NCBI RefSeq assembly: GCF_009729035.1 | Contig: NZ_CP045483.1 | Coordinates: 372,001-436,000 of the forward strand | Reading direction: 5' to 3' | Source of the DNA: Stygiolobus azoricus | GTDB taxonomy: Archaea > Thermoproteota > Thermoprotei_A > Sulfolobales > Sulfolobaceae | Length of the DNA stretch: 64,000 nt | Part shown: piece after piece, positions 1-10,554 of the stretch | Position numbering within the stretch: the stretch's first letter is position 1 | Layout of the letters: every line of letters starts with the position of its first letter | Position numbers and translations under genes: made by a program | Notes under the pieces: model-generated | Database searches by the model: none | What the model saw: only the letters and a program-made list of their open reading frames with translations | What the model was told of the DNA's origin: nothing

Positions 1-246
1 AGATTTGTAAAAATAGTTAACGAAGGGGCTATCTATGAGGCGTTCAGTAGGAGTGATTCACTATTCATTGATCTACTTGTACATGTAACGAGACTTGATA
101 TTTACTCAAAGGAGGAATTGGAAACGTATTCAACAGTGATACAATATGAAGTGAAAACTATAGCGAGACTATCTCCTAATCTTTTGGAAATTCTTAAGGA
201 TCTTGTCGCATTAATTAATGCCAAAGGGTTAAAAATCAGTTTATAA
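1..246 (+). CDS. C-terminal end of an unrecognised protein (truncated by window edge)
   Basis: Frame 1 is open from the first base to a TAA at 244-246 and encodes the last 81 residues of a protein that begins outside the window. The fragment is soluble-looking, mixed charged and hydrophobic, probably helical, and contains no motif I recognise. Its stop overlaps the first ATG of the leuB frame (TAATG), so it is probably the upstream member of the same transcript. Identity cannot be decided from this fragment. Confidence 0.6.
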   Translation, partial: RFVKIVNEGAIYEAFSRSDSLFIDLLVHVTRLDIYSKEELETYSTVIQYEVKTIARLSPNLLEILKDLVALINAKGLKISL

Positions 247-257
247 TGTTTATCATA

Positions 258-1271
258 ATGAGCTTTACAGTAGCCCTTATTCAAGGAGATGGAATAGGTC
301 CAGAATTAGTGTCAAAGTCAAAAATAATCTTAGCTAAACTCAATGAACTATACGGTTTACCTATAAACTACGTAGAGGTAGAGGCCGGTGATAGGGCTCT
401 AGCTAAATACGGGGAGGCATTACCTAAAGAAAGTCTTAAAATTATAGATAAGGCTGATATGATCCTTAAGGGACCCGTAGGGGAGTCGGCTGCTGATGTA
501 GTTGTAAAACTAAGACTTATGTATGATATGTACGCCAACTTAAGGCCTGCTAGGTCTCTACCAAATGTTGAAAGTAAGTTCTCGAATGTAGACATTTTGG
601 TTGTAAGAGAAAATACGGAGGATCTTTATAAGGGCTTTGAGTATATTGCGGCTGACGGGGTAGCGGTAGGTATGAAAATAATTACATGGAAAGCCTCAGT
701 GAGAATAGCCCAAGTGGCGTTAAATGAAGCTTTAAAAAGAAAGAAGAAAGTAACATGCGTTCACAAATCTAATGTAATGAGAGTTACTGACGGTTTATTT
801 GCAGAGGCATGTAGAAGTGTGCTAAAAGGTAAAGTCGACTATTCTGAGATGTACGTTGATGCGGCTGCCGCTAATTTGGTGAGAAATCCTAATATGTTTG
901 ATGTAATTGTTACAGAGAACGTTTATGGGGATATACTAAGTGATGAGGCTGGACAAATAGCTGGAAGCTTGGGTATATCTCCTTCTGCAAATATTGGGGA
1001 TAAAAAGTCTTTATTCGAACCCGTTCATGGTGCCGCTTTTGATATTGCTGGCAAAAACATAGCAAATCCTACGGCATTCTTGTTGTCTGTGGCGATGATG
1101 CTAGATAGGATGTATGATTTATCTAAAGAGGATAGATATGCAAAAGCTGCAGATGCTCTGCGTAATGCTATTTATAAAGTATACGAGGAAAAGAAATACC
1201 TAACTCCTGATGTAGGGGGTAACAGTACCACGGACGAGCTGATAAATGCGATTTCCCGTTATCTAAGTTAA
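258..1271 (+). CDS. leuB: 3-isopropylmalate dehydrogenase
   Basis: This enzyme oxidises and decarboxylates 3-isopropylmalate in leucine synthesis in the cytosol. The 337-residue protein has the family GDGIGPE loop near residue 10, the arginine-rich substrate segment around residues 84-98, an ENTEDLYKG motif, and the signature ENVYGDILSDEA near residue 218, followed by the EPVHGAAFDIAGK nucleotide-binding region. ATG at 246 is also in frame, but the family N-terminus (MxFTVALIQGDG) fits the ATG at 258. The relatives isocitrate and homoisocitrate dehydrogenase share the fold, but the short form and N-terminus match Sulfolobales LeuB. It lies just upstream of ileS. Confidence 0.9.
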   Translation: MSFTVALIQGDGIGPELVSKSKIILAKLNELYGLPINYVEVEAGDRALAKYGEALPKESLKIIDKADMILKGPVGESAADVVVKLRLMYDMYANLRPARSLPNVESKFSNVDILVVRENTEDLYKGFEYIAADGVAVGMKIITWKASVRIAQVALNEALKRKKKVTCVHKSNVMRVTDGLFAEACRSVLKGKVDYSEMYVDAAAANLVRNPNMFDVIVTENVYGDILSDEAGQIAGSLGISPSANIGDKKSLFEPVHGAAFDIAGKNIANPTAFLLSVAMMLDRMYDLSKEDRYAKAADALRNAIYKVYEEKKYLTPDVGGNSTTDELINAISRYLS

Positions 1272-1315
1272 TGCTTAAATAACGTTAGTTAATAATTCAA
1301 GTAAGGTGATGTAAA

Positions 1316-4300
1316 TTATCTCAGCGTCAGATAAGACCCCTAAATTCTAAATTTGATCCTCTAAAAACGGAGGATGAAGTATTAAAATACTGGAATGATA
1401 ATAATATATATAAAAAGCTTAAAGAATATAATAATAAATTACCGAGAAAGTTTTTGTTCATAGACGGACCTCCTTATCCTTCCAGCCCCATTCCTCACAT
1501 AGGTACTGTATGGAATAAAGTGATAAAAGATTGCATATTACGCTACGAGAGATTAGCTGGTTATCGTACTTACGACCAGCCAGGCTACGATACTCATGGT
1601 CTACCAATAGAAGTTGCTACCGAAAAGCAATTAGGTATACAGAAAAAATCAGACATTATAGAAAAAATAGGGGTTGCAAACTTTATAAATAAATGCAGAG
1701 AGCTAGCGTTAACTAACGCCTCAGCCTTAACACAGAACTTTAAGAATGTTGGAGTCTTCATGGATTGGGATAAGCCTTACTATACTCTCGACAACACTTA
1801 TATTTCGAACTCTTGGGCAGTAATAAAGAAGGCACATGAAAGAGGGCTTCTATATAGAGATGTCCACGTCTTGCATTGGTGTCCTAGATGCGAAACTACA
1901 TTAGCAGATTATGAAGTTTCTGAGTACAGAGATCTCGAGGATCCCTCTATATATGTAAAGTTTAAGGTTAAAGGATCTCCGAATAAATATTTGCTTATAT
2001 GGACTACTACGCCATGGACTATCCCCGCTAACGTATTTGTCATGATAAATAAAGAGTATGAGTATGCTGAGGTTGAAGTGAAGGGTGAGATTTTGATCAT
2101 CGCAAAGGACAGAGTAAGAGAAGTTATGAAAGACGCCGAAATAACGGAGTATAAAGTAATAAGAACATTTAAGGGAAGTGAATTGATAGGGTTAGAATAC
2201 GAGCACCCTCTACGAGATATAGTACCAGCACAATCTAAAGCTGAAGGATATCATAAAGTTGTTGATGCAGGCGAGAATGTAACCTTAACTGAAGGTACCG
2301 GACTGGTTCATTCAGCACCAGGTCACGGTGATGTAGACTTTGAAATAGGCAAAAAGTATAACATGCCCGTTCTCATGTTTGTTAATGACCAAGGAATCTA
2401 CACTGAAGAGGCTGGTAAATACAAGGGTAAAAAGGTAAGGGAAGTTGGTGATGAAATAATAAATGACCTGAAGGAGAGGAATGCTTTACTGCACGCTGGA
2501 AAAATAATTCACAGATATCCGGTATGCTGGAGATGTAAGAGTCCATTAATACTAAGAGCTATAGAACAATGGTTTATCGGTGTGTCTAAACTCAAGAACG
2601 AACTTATGTCAGAAATTAACAACGTGAATTGGGTTCCCGAGTGGGGGAAGATCCGGATAGGAAATATGGTTAAGGAAATTAGAGATTGGGTCATAAGTAG
2701 GCAAAGATTCTGGGGAACACCCTTGCCTATATGGGTATGTCAGAAATGCGGTAATACAATAGTTGTGGGTAGTAAGGAAGAGCTGAAAAAAGTTGCAATA
2801 AACGAAGTACCCGAAGACCTTCATAGACCTTGGATAGATAATGTCAAAGTTAGGTGTAATAAGTGTGGAGGAGAAGCTGTAAGAGTTCCCGATGTTGCAG
2901 ACGTGTGGTTTGACAGCGGTGTAGCATTCTTTGCAAGTTTAGGCGAGAATTGGGAAAAGACCTGGCAGGAGATAGGTCCAGTAGATCTTGTGTTGGAAGG
3001 GCATGACCAGCTTAGGGGTTGGTTCTTTAGCCTCTTAAGAGCTGGAGTTATATTACTAGATAAAGCTCCTTACAAATCGGTTTTAGTTCACGGGTTTATG
3101 CTTGATGAACAAGGAAGAGAGATGCATAAGAGCCTTGGGAACTATGTCGAGCCTTCTCAAGTGATCAGTAAGTACGGTAGAGACGTTCTGAGACTATGGC
3201 TATTGAGAAACACTACCTGGGAGGACGCTAAATTCTCGTGGAAGTCTTTAGATCTTACCAGGAGGGATCTTAACATAATATGGAACGTCTACGTTTTTGC
3301 ATCAACTTATATGAACCTTGATAATTTCGATCCTAGTCAATATACTTTTGAATCATTAAAGCCGTACTTCAAACCAGAAGATAAATGGTTATTATCTAGG
3401 TACTACAGAATGTTAAGGGAAGTTACAGAAGCAATGAATAGCTATAAAGTTCATGAACTGGCTAATAAGGTTACGACGTTTATAACAGAAGATATAAGTA
3501 GGTTTTACCTTAGGTTAACCAGAAAGAGAGCATGGAATGAAGCTAATGACCCTGATAAAATAGCGATGTACTATGTATTGTATCAGGTTCTCAAAGGTTC
3601 GTTAATATTACTGTCTACAGTAACTCCCTTCATAGCGGAGAAAATTTATCATGACTTCGTCGTTGACGGATTGGAGTCAGTTAGTATGGAGAGGATACCA
3701 GAGGTAAAGGAAGAGTTTATTGATAAAGAGATAGAGGAGGCATTTGAACTAGCTAAAGAAATAGCTGAAGCTGGTCTTAATGCTAGAGCTAAAGCTGAGA
3801 TAAAACTGAGGTGGCCAATAAAAGAAGCGTATATATTCTTAGTTTCCGAGCAAGATCTTAAGTTAGTTAGTAACATAGTTAATGTATTAAGGTCAATGCT
3901 TAACTCAAAAGAGGTTAAAGTAGAAGGCATCGAGGGCTATAAGAGATTTAGCAAAGTAAAGGCAGTTCCTAACAGAGGAACTATAGGTCCAGAATTCAAG
4001 AAACTATCAGCTAAGATAGTGTCCTATATAGAGGAGAACGGAGAAGATGTTGCAAATGATATTGTAAACAAAGGAATACACGAAGCAGTGGTCGAGGGAC
4101 AACCCGTCCAAATAAAAGTAAATCACGTCAATATTGTAGAGGAAACTCAGCCCGGTTATGTTTCTGCAAGGTTCAATAAAGGTGTAATTGTAATCAATAA
4201 AGAAATCAGCAAGGAGGAAGAAGAGGAAGGAATAATTAGAGACCTTGTAAGGAGAATACAGTTTATGAGGAAGGAATTATCCCTTAATGTTAACGATTAT

Positions 4301-4477
4301 ATAAATCTTACAATAAAAGCGCCTGAAGAAAGAGTATCTATAATACATAAATGGTTCAATTATATAAAAGAAGAGACTAGAGCAAAAGAAATAACAATCG
4401 GTGAAGCAAAAGGAGAATTAATTAGAGAATGGGAAATAGAAGATGAAACATATACGATAGGAGTAAGTAAGGCTTGA
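1316..4477 (+). CDS. ileS: Isoleucyl-tRNA synthetase (start codon unresolved)
   Basis: This class I synthetase charges tRNA-Ile. It has a HIGH-type HIGT motif (about 1496-1507), a CP1 editing domain, zinc pairs (CPRC, CWRC, CQKC/CNKC), a KMSKS-equivalent EMHKSLGN near 3120, and a C-terminal anticodon-binding domain. The first conventional start in frame is TTG 1454, which would begin the protein only about 14 residues before HIGT and drop the usual N-terminal segment. The same frame upstream encodes a convincing family N-terminus ([14 protein letters not shown], then LKYWNDN) back to about 1316, immediately after a strong GGTGATG at 1305-1311. That stretch has no ATG, GTG or TTG. The interval given is the coding frame; initiation is discussed in the findings. 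Confidence 0.85.
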   Translation, partial: LSQRQIRPLNSKFDPLKTEDEVLKYWNDNNIYKKLKEYNNKLPRKFLFIDGPPYPSSPIPHIGTVWNKVIKDCILRYERLAGYRTYDQPGYDTHGLPIEVATEKQLGIQKKSDIIEKIGVANFINKCRELALTNASALTQNFKNVGVFMDWDKPYYTLDNTYISNSWAVIKKAHERGLLYRDVHVLHWCPRCETTLADYEVSEYRDLEDPSIYVKFKVKGSPNKYLLIWTTTPWTIPANVFVMINKEYEYAEVEVKGEILIIAKDRVREVMKDAEITEYKVIRTFKGSELIGLEYEHPLRDIVPAQSKAEGYHKVVDAGENVTLTEGTGLVHSAPGHGDVDFEIGKKYNMPVLMFVNDQGIYTEEAGKYKGKKVREVGDEIINDLKERNALLHAGKIIHRYPVCWRCKSPLILRAIEQWFIGVSKLKNELMSEINNVNWVPEWGKIRIGNMVKEIRDWVISRQRFWGTPLPIWVCQKCGNTIVVGSKEELKKVAINEVPEDLHRPWIDNVKVRCNKCGGEAVRVPDVADVWFDSGVAFFASLGENWEKTWQEIGPVDLVLEGHDQLRGWFFSLLRAGVILLDKAPYKSVLVHGFMLDEQGREMHKSLGNYVEPSQVISKYGRDVLRLWLLRNTTWEDAKFSWKSLDLTRRDLNIIWNVYVFASTYMNLDNFDPSQYTFESLKPYFKPEDKWLLSRYYRMLREVTEAMNSYKVHELANKVTTFITEDISRFYLRLTRKRAWNEANDPDKIAMYYVLYQVLKGSLILLSTVTPFIAEKIYHDFVVDGLESVSMERIPEVKEEFIDKEIEEAFELAKEIAEAGLNARAKAEIKLRWPIKEAYIFLVSEQDLKLVSNIVNVLRSMLNSKEVKVEGIEGYKRFSKVKAVPNRGTIGPEFKKLSAKIVSYIEENGEDVANDIVNKGIHEAVVEGQPVQIKVNHVNIVEETQPGYVSARFNKGVIVINKEISKEEEEEGIIRDLVRRIQFMRKELSLNVNDYINLTIKAPEERVSIIHKWFNYIKEETRAKEITIGEAKGELIREWEIEDETYTIGVSKA

Positions 4478-5238
4478 TTTTTCCCTACCCTAGAAGGAAA
4501 AAATTAATCGTTCTACTCTTTATCTCAATTTTAGACGTAGAGAGTTCACTGAGTGAGATCACCATAAAACTATCTTATATACTAAGAACTCTAGTCGAGT
4601 TTAGAGTAAGTGAAGTATTGTGGATATATGAGACCGAGAAAGAGAGGAAAGAATGGAGATTGATTAAAGAAATTTCTGACTATGCGCTTACACCTCCCTA
4701 TTTAAAGAAGTACATTCCTAAAAGAAACTCTCTCTCTAAGGTCGGTCTTCTTCAACCTCTTAATATTCCATCTCATCAAGTTTCGTCAGAATTTATTGAA
4801 GGAGAGATCCGTATGGGTAAAAAGGGAGATTTCGGGCTTAGGTGCTTATACGATTATCTGGATTCTGATTATGTTGTAGTAAGTGATAGCTTGGCAAAGA
4901 AGGTCAAACCTTACCCCTTTTACCCTTATTATAAAGGGTTTACTTCTAGATTAATATCCTATCAACAGATGCTCGAGAAAGTAACTCATTCAGATAATGT
5001 AATTATAGCCAGTAGATCTGGAGCTAACCTAAGCCAAGTTGAAGATAAGATTAGAGAGGTATATGAAGAGAATGGGTTATATTTAGTAATTGGTCCTCCT
5101 AAACACGGGGTTTTGAGAGACTTACATGATTTTAAGGGGTTTATAGTAAATTTTATACCGAAACAAGGAGTTAAGGACGTGAGAGCTGAAGAAGCTCTGC
5201 ACGCCTCCTTAGCTTTACTTAACTTCATACTGAATTAA
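4474..5238 (+). CDS. SPOUT-fold RNA methyltransferase, C9orf114/COG2106-like
   Basis: This 254-residue protein resembles the archaeal SPOUT methyltransferase family related to eukaryotic C9orf114/Sfm1, commonly found upstream of rpl3. The C-terminal half carries a knot-like SAM-binding pattern: a SRSGANL segment, then [14 protein letters not shown] with the Gly-Pro-Pro turn, then [10 protein letters not shown]. An inserted OB-like module lies around residues 80-150. The TTG start overlaps the ileS stop by 4 bp (TTGA), indicating translational coupling. The RNA target is not shown by the sequence. Family assignment is fairly firm; function beyond methyl transfer is inference. Confidence 0.7.
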   Translation: MIFPYPRRKKLIVLLFISILDVESSLSEITIKLSYILRTLVEFRVSEVLWIYETEKERKEWRLIKEISDYALTPPYLKKYIPKRNSLSKVGLLQPLNIPSHQVSSEFIEGEIRMGKKGDFGLRCLYDYLDSDYVVVSDSLAKKVKPYPFYPYYKGFTSRLISYQQMLEKVTHSDNVIIASRSGANLSQVEDKIREVYEENGLYLVIGPPKHGVLRDLHDFKGFIVNFIPKQGVKDVRAEEALHASLALLNFILN

Positions 5239-5248
5239 AATAGTTACA

Positions 5249-5256
5249 CTTATAAG
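5249..5256 (+). promoter_or_regulatory. TATA box of the ribosomal protein operon
   Basis: CTTATAAG lies about 42 bp before the uL3 ATG. With the usual 25-27 bp spacing, transcription would start near 5279 and leave a short leader containing GAGGG as a ribosome-binding site. This is the only intergenic gap of useful size before the operon. Confidence 0.5.
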
Positions 5257-5294
5257 CTAATGGAATTTAAGAAAGAGGGACTGAGGGAAATTTA

Positions 5295-6329
5295 ATGGGT
5301 CATCGTAAGTTATCCTCGCCAAGACGTGGATCAGCAGCTTTGCGTCCCAGAAAGAGGTCTAGAGAGTTCCTTCCAACTCCTAAAAGCTGGCCTGTAATTC
5401 AATCTAATGAGCCCAAGCTACTCGGCTTTATCGGTTACAAAGCTGGAATGACTCATATTTTCATGATCGATGATAAACAAACTTCTCCAAATTACGGAAA
5501 GGAAATATACGTTCCAGTTACTGTATTAGAAACACCGCCAATCATACCAGTTGCCTTGAGAGCTTACTACATTAACTCAAAAGGAGAGCCAGCAGTTCTA
5601 ACAGAATATTGGGGTGATATTAATGATAAACTAATGAAGGTATTGAGCGAGAGAAAGATAACTAATCTGAAATTAGATAAGGAAAAGATGAAGGCTAAAC
5701 TTGACGAAATAACAAATAATCTAGACAAGATAATAGCCCTACGAGTTTTAACTGTAACACAGCCTTATCTGGTTACCTCTTTAGGGAAGAAAAAACCCGA
5801 TATAGCTGAGATACAAATAGGTGGAGGTAGTAGTATAAAACAGCAACTCGAGTATGCCCTATCAATATTAGGTAAGGAAGTACCGGTGAAAAATGTGTTC
5901 AAGGAAGGGCAGTTGATCGACATTAACGGAGTGACAAAAGGAAAAGGATTCCAAGGAGTAATAAAGAGGTATAGTGTTGTTGAGTTACCAAGATGGCATA
6001 AGCACAGGAAAGGGAGCAGAAAAATAGGTGCTAGAGGTCCTTCAATACCCACTCCAAGTTATACTCCCCAACCTGGTCAGATGGGCTTCCACAGAAGAAC
6101 CGAGTATAATAAGAGGATACTTAAGATAGGAGAAGATCCCAGAGAGATAAATCCAGCAGGAGGATTTGTTAATTACGGTCTAGTGAGGAACACGTACTTA
6201 GTGATCGAAGGATCTACTATAGGCAGTAAGAAGAGGCCATTATTCTTGAGATATCCTATAAGACCTTCCTGGACTCCTCAGTCAACTCCTAAAATAACAT
6301 ATGTAAATCTGGCCAGCCAACAAGGGTGA
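5295..6329 (+). CDS. rpl3: Large ribosomal subunit protein uL3
   Basis: A core 50S assembly protein near the peptidyl-transferase centre. The 344-residue sequence has the archaeal/eukaryotic N-terminus ([13 protein letters not shown]), the internal [11 protein letters not shown] segment, and the long-extension motif [11 protein letters not shown] with [12 protein letters not shown] near residues 215-245. Length is normal for archaeal L3. It is the first gene of the operon, has its own leader, and its stop overlaps the ribosome-binding site of rpl4. Confidence 0.97.
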   Translation: MGHRKLSSPRRGSAALRPRKRSREFLPTPKSWPVIQSNEPKLLGFIGYKAGMTHIFMIDDKQTSPNYGKEIYVPVTVLETPPIIPVALRAYYINSKGEPAVLTEYWGDINDKLMKVLSERKITNLKLDKEKMKAKLDEITNNLDKIIALRVLTVTQPYLVTSLGKKKPDIAEIQIGGGSSIKQQLEYALSILGKEVPVKNVFKEGQLIDINGVTKGKGFQGVIKRYSVVELPRWHKHRKGSRKIGARGPSIPTPSYTPQPGQMGFHRRTEYNKRILKIGEDPREINPAGGFVNYGLVRNTYLVIEGSTIGSKKRPLFLRYPIRPSWTPQSTPKITYVNLASQQG

Positions 6330-6334
6330 AGAAT

Positions 6335-7138
6335 ATGTATTTAGAACTCGTATCTAAAAAGATTCAAATCCTAGATCTTCAAGGTAATAAAATAGGGGAG
6401 TTAGAATTACCATATTTCTTTAGTTACCCGGTTAGAAAAGATCTAATAAGGAGAGTATTTATCTCTGAATTTACGAAATCCCTTCAGCCCAAAGGAAGAG
6501 ATCCTATGGCAGGAAAGAGGACAAGTGCATTAAGCTTTGGGATAAACCTAGGATTAGCAAGGGTTCCTAGAGTTAAGCAGAGCGGAGAAGCAGCACTAGC
6601 TCCGAACACCGTGGGTGGAAGATTAACATTTCCTCCTACCGTAGAAAAGAGAATAGTCGAGGAAGTTAATGAAAAGGAGAAAAGATTAGCAGTGATAAGT
6701 GCACTTGCAGCGACCACATTACCAGAGTTGGTAAAAGCTAGAGGTCATAGGTTTTCAGCACAAGAACTCCCCATAGTTGTAAGTGATGATTTAGAGAAGG
6801 TAGATAAAGCTAAAGTATTAGTTAATGAGATATTCCCCAAACTTGGCGTTTATGAAGATATTGAAAGAGTTAAAGATAGAGTAAGAATAAGAGCGGGCAA
6901 AGGAAAAATGAGAGGTAGGAGATATAAAAGGGCTAAGGGTCCCCTTATAATTGTTTCAGACATTAAGGCTCCTATTGTAAAAGCTGGCTCAAACATAGAG
7001 GGAGTAGATATAGTTGCGGCAAATTTAGTAAGTGTTATTCATTTAGCTCCGGGCGGTCATCCCGGTAGGTTAACAATATATACGAAGTCATCTATCGATA
7101 TCTTGTCTAAAAGATTACAAGGGAGAGTGGTTTCATGA
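6335..7138 (+). CDS. rpl4: Large ribosomal subunit protein uL4
   Basis: Lines the exit tunnel of the 50S subunit through its extended loop. The 267-residue protein contains the L4 motifs [15 protein letters not shown], an internal loop rich in Gly and Arg ([15 protein letters not shown]), and the C-terminal [19 protein letters not shown] at 6326 is also open, but GGTGA at 6325-6329 sits 5 bp before ATG 6335, and the family N-terminus is MYLEL, so 6335 is preferred. Confidence 0.96.
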   Translation: MYLELVSKKIQILDLQGNKIGELELPYFFSYPVRKDLIRRVFISEFTKSLQPKGRDPMAGKRTSALSFGINLGLARVPRVKQSGEAALAPNTVGGRLTFPPTVEKRIVEEVNEKEKRLAVISALAATTLPELVKARGHRFSAQELPIVVSDDLEKVDKAKVLVNEIFPKLGVYEDIERVKDRVRIRAGKGKMRGRRYKRAKGPLIIVSDIKAPIVKAGSNIEGVDIVAANLVSVIHLAPGGHPGRLTIYTKSSIDILSKRLQGRVVS

Positions 7139-7383
7139 TAGTTAAAGAGTTTTTAGCTACAGAAAAAGCTATTAGGCTACTTGAGTCTCAGAATACCCTG
7201 ACAGTTATAGTTGATAAAAATGCTACAAAACCTCAAATCAAGAAAGAGATAGAAAACATGTTTAATGTAAAAGTAGAAAAAGTAAACACACTCATTACAC
7301 CGCTTGGAGAGAAAAAAGCATATGTTAAGCTCAAGAAAGAGTTTAATGCGAGTGAAATAGCCCACAAATTAGGTATATTGTAA
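7135..7383 (+). CDS. rpl23: Large ribosomal subunit protein uL23
   Basis: An 82-residue 50S protein that sits at the tunnel exit and contacts SRP and the translocon in other organisms. The sequence shows the characteristic start ([11 protein letters not shown]) and the [20 protein letters not shown] core. Its ATG overlaps the TGA of rpl4 by 4 bp, the usual coupled arrangement. Length is normal for archaea. Confidence 0.96.
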   Translation: MIVKEFLATEKAIRLLESQNTLTVIVDKNATKPQIKKEIENMFNVKVEKVNTLITPLGEKKAYVKLKKEFNASEIAHKLGIL

Positions 7384-7393
7384 GGTGATGTAA

Positions 7394-8110
7394 ATGGGTA
7401 AGAAGTTACTCCAACAAAGAGCAGGACGCGGAGGAATTAATTTCAGAAGCCCCAGTTGGAGGAGAGTAGGTCCTGCAAGGTATCCCAATGTTACTGGGGA
7501 TCATAAAGGCAAGGTAACAGACATACTGCATAATCCGGGAGTAAATGCACCGGTTGCACAGATTAAGTTAGATACTGGAGAGACGTTCTTCATTCCTGCT
7601 GTTCAAGGACTTACAGTAGGTCAAATAATTCAGATAGGAAGTAATGCTCCAGTTAGTAACGGTAATATAGTTGAAGTAGGCAATTTACCAGAGGGAACAG
7701 TAGTTTGTAATGTAGAGAAGACCAGAGGGGATGGTGGTAAATTCGCCAGAGCTGCTGGTACTTACGCAACTATAATAGGAAGAAGCGGCGACAAGGTCTT
7801 AATAAAGCTTACCTCAGAAAAAATAGTTCAGGTAAGTGCGTCTGCAAGAGCGACTATTGGTGTAATAGCCGGGGGAGGAATTACAGAGAAACCGTTATTA
7901 AAAGCTGGGAATAATTATTGGAAATATAAAGTTAAGGCTACTAAATGGCCACATGTAAGGGGTGTAGCTATGAATGCTGTATCACACCCACATGGTGGTG
8001 GATTACATCAGAGCGTAAGCAGGCCATCAACTGTTTCAAGGAATGCACCTCCAGGCAGGAAAGTTGGCCACATAGCAGCTAGAAGGACTGGAAGGCGTGA
8101 GGGAGCATGA
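7394..8110 (+). CDS. rpl2: Large ribosomal subunit protein uL2
   Basis: A 238-residue 50S protein required for subunit association and peptidyl transfer. It contains the N-terminal Arg-rich segment ([13 protein letters not shown]), the OB and SH3-like domains, and the conserved C-terminal motif [13 protein letters not shown], whose His is the family hallmark. GGTGA at 7384-7388 is 5 bp from the ATG. The gene is followed directly by a T-rich stretch and a possible internal promoter. Confidence 0.97.
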   Translation: MGKKLLQQRAGRGGINFRSPSWRRVGPARYPNVTGDHKGKVTDILHNPGVNAPVAQIKLDTGETFFIPAVQGLTVGQIIQIGSNAPVSNGNIVEVGNLPEGTVVCNVEKTRGDGGKFARAAGTYATIIGRSGDKVLIKLTSEKIVQVSASARATIGVIAGGGITEKPLLKAGNNYWKYKVKATKWPHVRGVAMNAVSHPHGGGLHQSVSRPSTVSRNAPPGRKVGHIAARRTGRREGA

Positions 8111-8132
8111 TTTTTTATTTAACTTTTAAATA
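8111..8132 (+). promoter_or_regulatory. T-rich stretch and TATA-like element between rpl2 and rps19
   Basis: Immediately after the uL2 stop is a run of Ts (8111-8120), then CTTTTAAATA (8123-8132), about 20-28 bp before the uS19 GTG. This is the largest gap in the ribosomal gene run and could combine partial termination with an internal promoter. A GGGGTGA motif (8140-8146) means translation of rps19 can also start from read-through mRNA. Confidence 0.35.
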
Positions 8133-8150
8133 TGAATTCGGGGTGATTAC

Positions 8151-8573
8151 GTGTCAATAGAATATCCATCAGAGTGGAAAAAGTTCAAATATAGGGGTAA
8201 GACGTTAGACGAACTTGTAAATATGCCTATGGATGAATTTATAAAGCTCTTACCTGCAAGGCAAAGAAGGTCTCTAGTTAGAGGATTTTCTGATAGGCAA
8301 AGAAGACTTCTAGAAAAAATAAGAAAATATTTGAGAGAAGGAAAATATAATAAGGTGATTAAAACTCACGTGAGAGATATGATAATATTACCTGAAATGG
8401 TGGGTTTGAAGTTTGCAGTTTATAATGGTAAGGAGTTCGTTGAGTTTCAAGTAACGCCTGAGATGATAGGTCATTACTTGGGTGAGTTCTCAATAACTAC
8501 GAAGAAGGTAGAACACGGCGAACCTGGGTTAAAGGCGACTAGATCAAGCCTATTCCTGGCTATGAAGGGATGA
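8151..8573 (+). CDS. rps19: Small ribosomal subunit protein uS19
   Basis: A 140-residue 30S head protein that contacts A-site tRNA with uS13. The N-terminus has the archaeal extension ([17 protein letters not shown]), and the C-terminal core has [14 protein letters not shown] and the conserved PGLKATRSS tail. The start is GTG, chosen because GGTGA lies 5-6 bp upstream and no nearer ATG retains the N-terminal extension. Confidence 0.95.
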   Translation: MSIEYPSEWKKFKYRGKTLDELVNMPMDEFIKLLPARQRRSLVRGFSDRQRRLLEKIRKYLREGKYNKVIKTHVRDMIILPEMVGLKFAVYNGKEFVEFQVTPEMIGHYLGEFSITTKKVEHGEPGLKATRSSLFLAMKG

Positions 8574-8576
8574 AAT

Positions 8577-9050
8577 ATGGCTTCATGGACTTATCCTCAA
8601 CTATCCATATCCGAAGATAGGATTGCTAAAGCTGTGATAAAGAACGTGGACGCTTCAATACGTGATTTATATAATGTTTGTAAAGCCGTGAGAGGTATGA
8701 AATTAAATGAAGCTAAAGCTTTCCTAGAGAGAGTACTAAGGCAAGAAGAGGCATTACCTTTTTGGAGATATTCTCACGGTGCATCCCACAAGTCGAATAT
8801 ATCAGAGAAATGGAAAGTTAAGAGCGGTCGATACCCCAGAAAAGCAATAAAGTACGTACTTAAAGTCTTACAAAATGCTGAAAATAATGCATCCGTAAAA
8901 GGACTAGATATTGATAATGTAAGGATAGTTCACATAGCCGCTCATAAAGGAGTAACTATAAAGAGGTTTATGCCTAGAGCCTTTGGCAGAGCAACACGTA
9001 AGTATAAATACACTTCTCATATTGAAGTAGTTTTGGCTGAGGTGGAGTAA
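8577..9050 (+). CDS. rpl22: Large ribosomal subunit protein uL22
   Basis: A 157-residue tunnel-lining 50S protein. Conserved features include the N-terminal helix ([21 protein letters not shown] shortened here), the [13 protein letters not shown] segment typical of archaeal and eukaryotic L17/L22, and the C-terminal loop with [16 protein letters not shown]. It starts 3 bp after rps19 and ends 2 bp before rps3. Confidence 0.95.
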   Translation: MASWTYPQLSISEDRIAKAVIKNVDASIRDLYNVCKAVRGMKLNEAKAFLERVLRQEEALPFWRYSHGASHKSNISEKWKVKSGRYPRKAIKYVLKVLQNAENNASVKGLDIDNVRIVHIAAHKGVTIKRFMPRAFGRATRKYKYTSHIEVVLAEVE

Positions 9051-9052
9051 AT

Positions 9053-9724
9053 ATGGTTTTGGTAAAGAAGTATTTCCTACAAAAGTCTATGATTAAGGTT
9101 AAGGTAGACGAATATTTAGCTAAGCAGTTCTACAATGCAGAATATGCTGGCGTAGATATAATAAAAACTCCTATTGGGACTAGAGTTGTTATATATGCGG
9201 GGAGGCCTGCTTTCATTATAGGGAAGCAGGGTAAGACAATTAAGCAGTTAGCACAGATTTTGGAAAAACTGTTTGGGTTAGAAAATCCACAAATAACCGT
9301 AACAACAGTTGAGAATCCAGAACTTAACGCTAGAGTTATGGCATTTAGATTAGCAATAGCTCTAGAAAAAGGATATCATTTCAGGAGAGCTGCGTTCATA
9401 ACGATTAGGAGAATTATGAAAGCTGGTGCTTATGGTGCAGAAGTTGTAGTGAGCGGAAAGTTAACATCCGAGAGAGCGAAATATGAAAAGCTTAAAGAAG
9501 GAATTGTGTATAAGAGCGGACAGCAGTTAGAAAGGATTATAGATAGGGCAATAGCGATCGCGATGCTAAAACCAGGCGTATATGGTGTTGAAGTTATAAT
9601 TACAAAGCCTATGAAGAGTGTGGATAAGATAGAACTGAGAGAAAAACCAAAGGGAGGAGAAGAAGGAGGAACTGTTACAGTTACAAATGTGAGTTTTATT
9701 GATGAAAACAAAGGAGGTAGCTAA
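9053..9724 (+). CDS. rps3: Small ribosomal subunit protein uS3
   Basis: A 223-residue 30S protein that lines the mRNA entry channel. Residues about 15-90 form a type II KH domain with the signature [13 protein letters not shown]. The C-terminal domain contains [12 protein letters not shown] and the conserved [13 protein letters not shown] strand. The acidic Gly-rich tail after residue 200 is typical of crenarchaeal forms. Confidence 0.96.
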   Translation: MVLVKKYFLQKSMIKVKVDEYLAKQFYNAEYAGVDIIKTPIGTRVVIYAGRPAFIIGKQGKTIKQLAQILEKLFGLENPQITVTTVENPELNARVMAFRLAIALEKGYHFRRAAFITIRRIMKAGAYGAEVVVSGKLTSERAKYEKLKEGIVYKSGQQLERIIDRAIAIAMLKPGVYGVEVIITKPMKSVDKIELREKPKGGEEGGTVTVTNVSFIDENKGGS

Positions 9725-9726
9725 AG

Positions 9727-9975
9727 ATGCCTCTAAATCCAAAGGAACTTAGAGAAAAAAATGTGAAAGAGTTACTCGATCAATTAAAAGAGTTGCAGTC
9801 GCAGATGTTAAGGCTGAGGGCTGAGGCAAGATTAGGGACTTTAAAGAATACGGCTGCCATTAGGAATACAAGAAAAGATATCGCAAGAATATTGACTGTT
9901 TTGGCTGAGAAAAAGAAAGGGAAAACCAAACAAACTGCTTCCCAGCCTTCTTCAAAACAGGAGGCTAAACAATAG
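9727..9975 (+). CDS. rpl29: Large ribosomal subunit protein uL29
   Basis: An 82-residue two-helix protein at the tunnel exit. It begins with LREKNVKELLDQLKELQ and contains LRAEARLGTLKNTAAIRNTRKDIAR, the family core. The C-terminus is an extra Lys/Gln/Ser-rich tail of about 15 residues. The stop overlaps the GTG of the next gene by one base. Confidence 0.94.
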   Translation: MPLNPKELREKNVKELLDQLKELQSQMLRLRAEARLGTLKNTAAIRNTRKDIARILTVLAEKKKGKTKQTASQPSSKQEAKQ

Positions 9976-10205
9976 TGGATTTGATTGGCGCAAAAGTTAC
10001 TATTTTATCCTATCCTGATTCTTCTCTACTAAGTAAAACTGGAGTTATAATAGATGAAACATATAAGACTTTAGTTGTAGGCTTCGATAAAAGGAAAGTC
10101 AGGCTCTTAAAAGAAAATGGAATTTACGCGATAAATTTTAAAGGTAGATTTTTTGTGGTATCTGGGATCAAGTTAGTTGGTAAACCTGAGAAAAGGTGGA
10201 TGTGA
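9975..10205 (+). CDS. rnp1: RNase P protein component 1 (Rpp29/Pop4 homolog)
   Basis: A 76-residue protein subunit of RNase P, which matures the 5' ends of tRNAs. It folds as an Sm-like barrel: DLIGAKVTILSYPD, then GVIIDETYKTLVVGF, and the C-terminal RFFVVSGIKLVGKPEKRW. Its place between rpl29 and rps17 is conserved across archaea, which supports the call. It starts with GTG overlapping the rpl29 stop, and its own stop overlaps the ATG of rps17. Confidence 0.88.
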   Translation: MDLIGAKVTILSYPDSSLLSKTGVIIDETYKTLVVGFDKRKVRLLKENGIYAINFKGRFFVVSGIKLVGKPEKRWM

Positions 10206-10549
10206 TGGGTAAAAAAGGTCAGCTGGTTAAAAGCGTGGGCATAGAGGGTGTAGAAGTTCCTTCAAAAGTTTGTGATGATCAAAACTGTCCTTACCATGGG
10301 AGTTTAAGAGTAAGAGGGTTAATACTGGATGGTATTTTAATAAAGTTTAGAGCCATGAGGGCAGGAGTAGTTGAAAGAGAGTATTTATATTACAATACGA
10401 AATACAAGAGATACGAAAGACGTAGGAGTAGGATTCACGTTCATATACCTCCTTGCCTGGATGTAAAGGAAGGGGATAAAGTTATAATCGGGGAATCTAG
10501 ACCAATAGCTAAGTCAGTATCATTTGTGGTTTTAGGAAAGTCTAGGTGA
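10205..10549 (+). CDS. rps17: Small ribosomal subunit protein uS17
   Basis: A 114-residue 30S protein with an OB fold. It shows the archaeal/eukaryotic [16 protein letters not shown] segment (residues about 24-40), [20 protein letters not shown], and the terminal SVSFVVLGK strand. An in-frame GTG upstream (10196) exists, but ATG 10205 overlaps the rnp1 stop and has GGTG a few bases before it, so it is preferred. Confidence 0.95.
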   Translation: MGKKGQLVKSVGIEGVEVPSKVCDDQNCPYHGSLRVRGLILDGILIKFRAMRAGVVEREYLYYNTKYKRYERRRSRIHVHIPPCLDVKEGDKVIIGESRPIAKSVSFVVLGKSR

Positions 10550-10554
10550 GATCC

